Shown piece by piece: positions 59,940-64,000 of a stretch of 64,000 nt of DNA; the first letter of the stretch is position 1; each line of letters starts with the position of its first letter. The notes beneath the pieces are model-generated. The model was given only the letters and a program-made list of their open reading frames with translations. It did not search any database and had not been told where the DNA came from. Both the position numbers and the translations under genes were made by a program. Origin of the DNA: Candidatus Gastranaerophilales bacterium (lineage in GTDB: Bacteria; Cyanobacteriota; Vampirovibrionia; Gastranaerophilales; Gastranaerophilaceae); the NCBI GenBank assembly GCA_910587055.1, contig CAJUKY010000001.1, positions 139,270 to 203,269 on the forward strand, written 5' to 3'.

Positions 59940-61276
59940 AAAAAGGAATGGTAATTTTCGGAACAAAAGAAGGCTCCATAGCAGAAGAGCTCGGACTTCA
60001 AAAAGGGGATGAAATCCTTACCGTAAACGGAATTCAGCCAAAAGATATTATTGAATTAAGTTTTATTATTCAGGAAGAAAATATCAGCCTTGCAGTCAAA
60101 AAAGCACCGCAAATGCAGGAAGACGGGAGCTTTTTGCCGGGGGAACTTGAGCTTTTTGAAATTGAAAAAGATGAAGATGAAGATCTCGGTATAGACTTTG
60201 AATGCGCTGTTTTTGACGGCATTAAGCCCTGTTTGAATAAATGTATATTTTGTTTTGTAGACCAGCAGCCAAAAGGCTTAAGAGAGAGCCTGTATGTCAA
60301 AGATGACGATTGGCGCACATCCTACCTGCAAGGGACTTATATAACAGGCACAAACCTTAAAGAAGCAGACTGGGAAAGAATAGAAGCCTTAAGGCTTTCA
60401 CCTTTATACGTTTCAATCCACACCACAAACCCCGATTTAAGGGTAAAAATGCTTAGAAATAAAAGAGCGGGCGAGATTTTAACCATCTTAGACAGATTTA
60501 AAAAAACAGGAATTGAAATTCACGGACAGATTGTTTTATGCCCTGAAATTAATGACGGAGAAGAATTAAAACATACATTAAATAACCTTAAAAAATATAA
60601 AAAAATATTAAAATCCCTTGCCGTGGTGCCTGTCGGGGTCAGCAAATACAGAGAAGGCGACATTTTAAAACCGCTTACAAAGGAAAATGCCAATAATATC
60701 ATAGATTTGCTGGATGAATTTAATGCATGCCAGAAAAGGCATATGGCAATGGCTTCCGATGAAATATTTCTCACAGCGCAGAGGGAAATCCCTGATAAAA
60801 AATACTACGGTGATTTTGTGCAGATTGAAGACGGTGTCGGCGCTATAAGGCTTATGGCCGATAGTTTTAAAAAATGCAAAAAAAAATTAAAGAAAAAATT
60901 AAAAAATAAAAAAAAGGTTTCAATTTTAACGGGAAGCATTGCAGCAGAGCTATTTAAAGGATTTGGCAGAGAAATTGAGGTTAAAAATCTTGATTTTGAA
61001 GTAATTGAAATTAAGAATGAATTTTTCGGGGATAAAATAAGCGTTGCAGGGCTTATTACGGGAATCGACATTTTAAAAGCCATACGGGGCAAGGATTTTC
61101 AGCATATTATAATCCCCTCTGTTATGCTAAAAGACGGTACGGATGAATTCTTAGACGGAATTAAAATATCAGATATTGAAACGAAAGTTAAAAAGACTAA
61201 TCCGGATGCCGTTATTCATATCAATAAAGATTGTTACAATTTTGATGAAATCTTAACAATTATTAACCTTGAATAA
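59936..61276 (+). CDS. PDZ-radical SAM-DUF512 protein
   Basis: A 446-residue protein. An N-terminal PDZ-like domain (1-60; GSIAEELGLQKGDEILTVNG) is followed by a radical SAM-type cluster with C99, C103 and C106 (CLNKCIFCF), then the highly conserved FVDQQPKGLRESLYVKDDD and SFLQGTYIT-like segment, and a C-terminal DUF512 region. The family is conserved in Cyanobacteria and Clostridia and has no firm function. The enzyme presumably carries out a radical modification. Confidence 0.88.
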   Translation: MKKGMVIFGTKEGSIAEELGLQKGDEILTVNGIQPKDIIELSFIIQEENISLAVKKAPQMQEDGSFLPGELELFEIEKDEDEDLGIDFECAVFDGIKPCLNKCIFCFVDQQPKGLRESLYVKDDDWRTSYLQGTYITGTNLKEADWERIEALRLSPLYVSIHTTNPDLRVKMLRNKRAGEILTILDRFKKTGIEIHGQIVLCPEINDGEELKHTLNNLKKYKKILKSLAVVPVGVSKYREGDILKPLTKENANNIIDLLDEFNACQKRHMAMASDEIFLTAQREIPDKKYYGDFVQIEDGVGAIRLMADSFKKCKKKLKKKLKNKKKVSILTGSIAAELFKGFGREIEVKNLDFEVIEIKNEFFGDKISVAGLITGIDILKAIRGKDFQHIIIPSVMLKDGTDEFLDGIKISDIETKVKKTNPDAVIHINKDCYNFDEILTIINLE

Positions 61277-61329
61277 CAATTATTTTCCTTCATACCCGTT
61301 ATATTTGTATCAAAATAAGGTATTTTAAA

Positions 61330-61992
61330 ATGCAGCAAGCAGAGATGACAAATTTCATACACTCCACAATAAATGCAAATGCTAAGGCAAATCAAGCCAA
61401 AACACAACATCCGCAGACAAATACCGGAACAGCTAAAAAAGGAAACGGTCTTTTAAATGCTGCAAAAGAAGTGGGTATTACGGCAGGAATGGGCTTAACT
61501 GGAGGTCTTCTTGCAGGCGGAATTACAGCCTTAATCCCTACAAAAAATATTGAAGGGGTAAGCGATACACTCTGTGATACATTTGTCAGAAGCACCATGA
61601 ATACAATGGGGCTTGCAGAAGAAAAATTACCCGAAGTAAGTTTTGAAAATGCAAAGGAACAGCTTGAAAAAGCGGCAGACTATGTGAAAACAGGCCAGCT
61701 GCTTGAAAATAAAGATTTAAGCGATGATGAAATAAAAACAATAGGGCAAAAATTCTCTGATGCAGCATGGGCTTTAAAACAGAGCGCCATAGATTATATA
61801 AATAAAGCCGCAAAAGAAGACGGGCTTTTAAATTTTGCCAAAAAAGAAGCAAGAAAAGACAGGACTGTAAGCGTTATGAAAAACTCAATATCAATAGGCA
61901 TAGGTGCTGCTTTTTGTCTTCTTTTATTTAATATGATAGGCGGGGCCTTCAGCAAAAAAGGCAATAAAAACGGCGAAAATACACAAAAATAA
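61330..61992 (+). CDS. Uncharacterised protein with two hydrophobic segments
   Basis: A 220-residue protein that I do not recognise. The Asn/Thr/Gln-rich N-terminus is followed by a Gly/Ala/Leu membrane segment (~49-69; MGLTGGLLAGGITALIP), a soluble helical region with LEKAADYVKTGQLLENKDLS, and a second membrane segment (~185-205). Its Gly-rich hydrophobic style is like the other unknown proteins of this window. AAGG lies about 10 bases before the ATG. Confidence 0.55.
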   Translation: MQQAEMTNFIHSTINANAKANQAKTQHPQTNTGTAKKGNGLLNAAKEVGITAGMGLTGGLLAGGITALIPTKNIEGVSDTLCDTFVRSTMNTMGLAEEKLPEVSFENAKEQLEKAADYVKTGQLLENKDLSDDEIKTIGQKFSDAAWALKQSAIDYINKAAKEDGLLNFAKKEARKDRTVSVMKNSISIGIGAAFCLLLFNMIGGAFSKKGNKNGENTQK

Positions 61993-62031
61993 TTTTTTAT
62001 TTTGCTGATTTAATTTTATGGTTTTATTGTG

Positions 62032-62037
62032 TATAAT
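62032..62037 (+). promoter_or_regulatory. -10 box of a probable leaderless promoter
   Basis: TATAAT followed by six bases and the ATG at 62044. An upstream in-frame GTG overlaps this box, so it cannot be the start if this promoter is used. Confidence 0.5.
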
Positions 62038-62043
62038 AGCTTT

Positions 62044-63423
62044 ATGTTCGATAATTTATCAGAAAGATTACAGGAAATTATACATAAAACCTCTTCAAAC
62101 AGCACCCTGACAGAAGAGAATATGGCTGATGCCTTAAGAGAAATCCGCCGCGCATTAATCGCATCGGATGTTTCTTTGAATGTTGTTAAATCTTTTATTT
62201 CAAATATTAAAGAAAAAGCGGAAGGGGCAGATGTTTTAAGAAGCGTGAAGCCTTCCGAGATGCTTATAAAGATAGTTTCCGATGAATTAACGGAACTTCT
62301 CGGCAAAGAAAATTCGCCTTTAAAACTTGATACCAACCCCAGTATTATAATGATGCTCGGGCTTCAGGGAAGCGGAAAAACAACAGCAAGTGCAAAACTG
62401 GCATTAAGATTAAAAAAAGAGGGTAAAAAACCGCTCCTTGTCGCAATGGATGTATACAGACCCGCCGCAATTGAGCAATTAAAAACACTTGCAAAATCAA
62501 TTGAAGTTGATTTTTTCAGTTTGGAAGGATCAAAAGATGTAACCGAAATTGCCAAAAAAGCTTTAGAATACGCCAAAGAAAACAACAATACGGTTTTAAT
62601 TTTTGATACCGCAGGAAGACTCCAGATTGACACGGATATGATGGCAGAATTGCTTATCATAGACAAACTTTACCCTTTAAATGAAAAACTCCTTGTCGTA
62701 GATTCAATGACAGGGCAGGAAGCCATTGATATTGCCAAAAACTTTGATGAGCAGCTTAATATTACGGGAGTAATTTTAACAAAACTGGACGGTGATACAA
62801 GAGGCGGCTGCGCCTTAAGTATCGTATATTCAACAGGAAAACCCGTTAAGCTGATAGGTACAGGCGAAAAAATTGTTCCGCTTGAAGATTTTTACCCCGA
62901 CAGAATGGCGGGCAGAATTCTTGGAATGGGAGATATTGTAAGCCTTGTAGAAAAAGCACAGAATGCATTTAATGAAAAAGAATCAAAAGAGCTTGAGCTC
63001 AGTATTTTAAAAAACAAATTTTCCTTTGACGATTTTTTAAAATTTCAAAAACAGATGAAAAGTTTAGGCTCAATTGAAGGCATACTCGGACTTTTACCCA
63101 TACCCGGGCTGAATAAAGATGTAAAACAGAAAATTTCTTTTGAAGGCGAAAAACAATTTAAAAAAATTGAAGTCATAATAAGCTCTATGACGCCAAAGGA
63201 GCGTTCAAATCCTGATTTATTGAATGCAAGCAGGAAAAGAAGGATTGCAAAAGGCGCCGGCGTTGATATAAACGAGCTAAACGCATTTATGACGCAATTT
63301 GAGACTATGAGAAAGATGATGAAAGGCTTTGGCGACTTAAAGAGCAGCTTAAAAGGCTCTAAAGCAAAGCAAAAAGCAAATTTAATGGCAAAAATGAAGA
63401 ATAGAGGAGGGTTTCCCTTTTGA
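62044..63423 (+). CDS. ffh: Signal recognition particle protein Ffh
   Basis: GTPase that targets nascent membrane proteins to FtsY. The 459-residue protein (from ATG 62044) has the four-helix N domain, G1 GLQGSGKTTASAKLA, G3 DTAGRLQID, G4 TKLDGDTRGG, and the methionine-rich M domain with GGFPF at the end. A GTG at 62029 is in frame but overlaps the -10 box. The next gene overlaps the stop codon. Confidence 0.96.
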   Translation: MFDNLSERLQEIIHKTSSNSTLTEENMADALREIRRALIASDVSLNVVKSFISNIKEKAEGADVLRSVKPSEMLIKIVSDELTELLGKENSPLKLDTNPSIIMMLGLQGSGKTTASAKLALRLKKEGKKPLLVAMDVYRPAAIEQLKTLAKSIEVDFFSLEGSKDVTEIAKKALEYAKENNNTVLIFDTAGRLQIDTDMMAELLIIDKLYPLNEKLLVVDSMTGQEAIDIAKNFDEQLNITGVILTKLDGDTRGGCALSIVYSTGKPVKLIGTGEKIVPLEDFYPDRMAGRILGMGDIVSLVEKAQNAFNEKESKELELSILKNKFSFDDFLKFQKQMKSLGSIEGILGLLPIPGLNKDVKQKISFEGEKQFKKIEVIISSMTPKERSNPDLLNASRKRRIAKGAGVDINELNAFMTQFETMRKMMKGFGDLKSSLKGSKAKQKANLMAKMKNRGGFPF

Positions 63424-63914
63424 GCATGAACAGAAATAAAAAAGACCATTTTAAAAAAGTCAGAAATATAATAAGAAGAATTCTTCCTATTGAAACAATT
63501 AAGCTTTTGATATTTGTACTTATTGCGGTCAGCATATATGCGGTAATTCATGTTTCAGGTTTTGATATGGATATGGATTGCGATAAAAATACACACACAT
63601 GTACGATAAGCAAAACAAGCCCAAATGACCCGACTTCAATAGTTATCAGCCGTTTTGACACAACAAGAATTTACGATATCGCTGTTGACAAAAGAAAACT
63701 TAAAGACGGTAAAGTTATTTATGATATTTTGCTAAACTACGGTGCCGATAACGGTCAGGCATTTATTGATTACGGTTTTACAAATCCAATTAATGCAAAT
63801 ACGGTTATGGTACAGTTCGGCAAATATTTAGAATCAGGTATGAATACAATAAAAATAACCAAACATTGTTATTTTAACGAATATTTCTGCTTTGTAAGAG
63901 GTAAGCAAGATTAA
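63420..63914 (+). CDS. Uncharacterised single-pass membrane protein
   Basis: A 164-residue protein starting with TTG at 63420, chosen because GAGGAGG lies nine bases upstream; an ATG follows two codons later. A basic N-terminus and one membrane helix (about 29-45) lead to a ~115-residue extracytoplasmic domain rich in beta strands, with Cys pairs (DCDKNTHTC, CYFNEYFC) that may form disulphides. It overlaps the ffh stop by four bases. Function unknown. Confidence 0.6.
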   Translation: MSMNRNKKDHFKKVRNIIRRILPIETIKLLIFVLIAVSIYAVIHVSGFDMDMDCDKNTHTCTISKTSPNDPTSIVISRFDTTRIYDIAVDKRKLKDGKVIYDILLNYGADNGQAFIDYGFTNPINANTVMVQFGKYLESGMNTIKITKHCYFNEYFCFVRGKQD

Positions 63915-64000
63915 GTCAAAATTTTAAAAAAATTTCAAAAACAGGATAAAACGCTTGATTTTAAAATATCTTTGTGTTTTTATGTTGATTAGGTAAATAG

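Noticed and set aside
1..64000. CRISPR arrays, insertion sequences and rRNA genes
   Set aside because: No regularly spaced direct repeats of 24-40 bases, no transposase frames and no rRNA-like stretches were seen.

Overview
The window is AT-rich, densely packed, single-chromosome bacterial DNA. The mix of genes suggests a diderm, fermentative gut lineage, most likely Candidatus Melainabacteria / Vampirovibrionia (Gastranaerophilales-like). Supporting traits are an SLH-domain envelope protein, an LptF/G-type permease, flagellar rod genes, a PDZ-radical SAM-DUF512 protein of the kind found in Cyanobacteria and Clostridia, FolE2, and many uncharacterised proteins with alanine/glycine-rich membrane segments. 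This taxonomic call is inference from gene content; there is no rRNA here.

Layout: 1-2.8 kb carries the clpP tail, clpX and an SLH protein. 2.8-5.8 kb holds two minus-strand genes; the larger has a C-terminal region resembling RelA/SpoT nucleotide synthetases. 5.9-8.6 kb is clpB, followed by a long inverted-repeat element that may be a 6S-like RNA. 8.8-16.4 kb holds a repeat protein, a phosphohexomutase, a REC-STAS regulator, a HerA-like protein and a glycosyltransferase. 16.4-18.2 kb is the ancient tRNA-Thr / tRNA-Tyr / (glyT position) / tRNA-Thr / tuf operon, with a degenerate tRNA where glyT is expected. 18.4-20.6 kb has divergent papain-like and calpain-like protease genes, the first broken by an 11-G tract. 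20.6-28.7 kb holds small regulators, a flagellar rod operon, deoB and an amino-acid decarboxylase. 28.7-39.6 kb carries ligA, mazG, hisG, a sodium channel, a GH24 lysozyme, a putative zinc protease and ileS. 39.7-44.3 kb is an accessory block with related membrane-anchored coiled-coil proteins and a ParDE-like toxin-antitoxin pair. 44.4-64 kb is mainly housekeeping: peptide transport, nucleotide-sugar synthesis, isocitrate dehydrogenase plus an aconitase-type small subunit, tyrA, lptF/G, folE2, rdgB, uppS, a DUF512 protein and ffh.

Three cross-cutting patterns stand out. First, several proteins without signal peptides (RelA/SpoT-like synthetase, two cysteine proteases, a zinc protease, a lysozyme, an acetyltransferase-like protein) look like effectors, and many of the unknown proteins carry a short N-terminal motif built around [ST]-F-x-G. 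Second, a 16-bp element close to TTAACTTTTGTAACAA lies about 57-67 bp upstream of the -10-like box of several of these genes. Third, at least seven genes have a TATAAT-like -10 box six or seven bases before the start codon, implying leaderless mRNAs.
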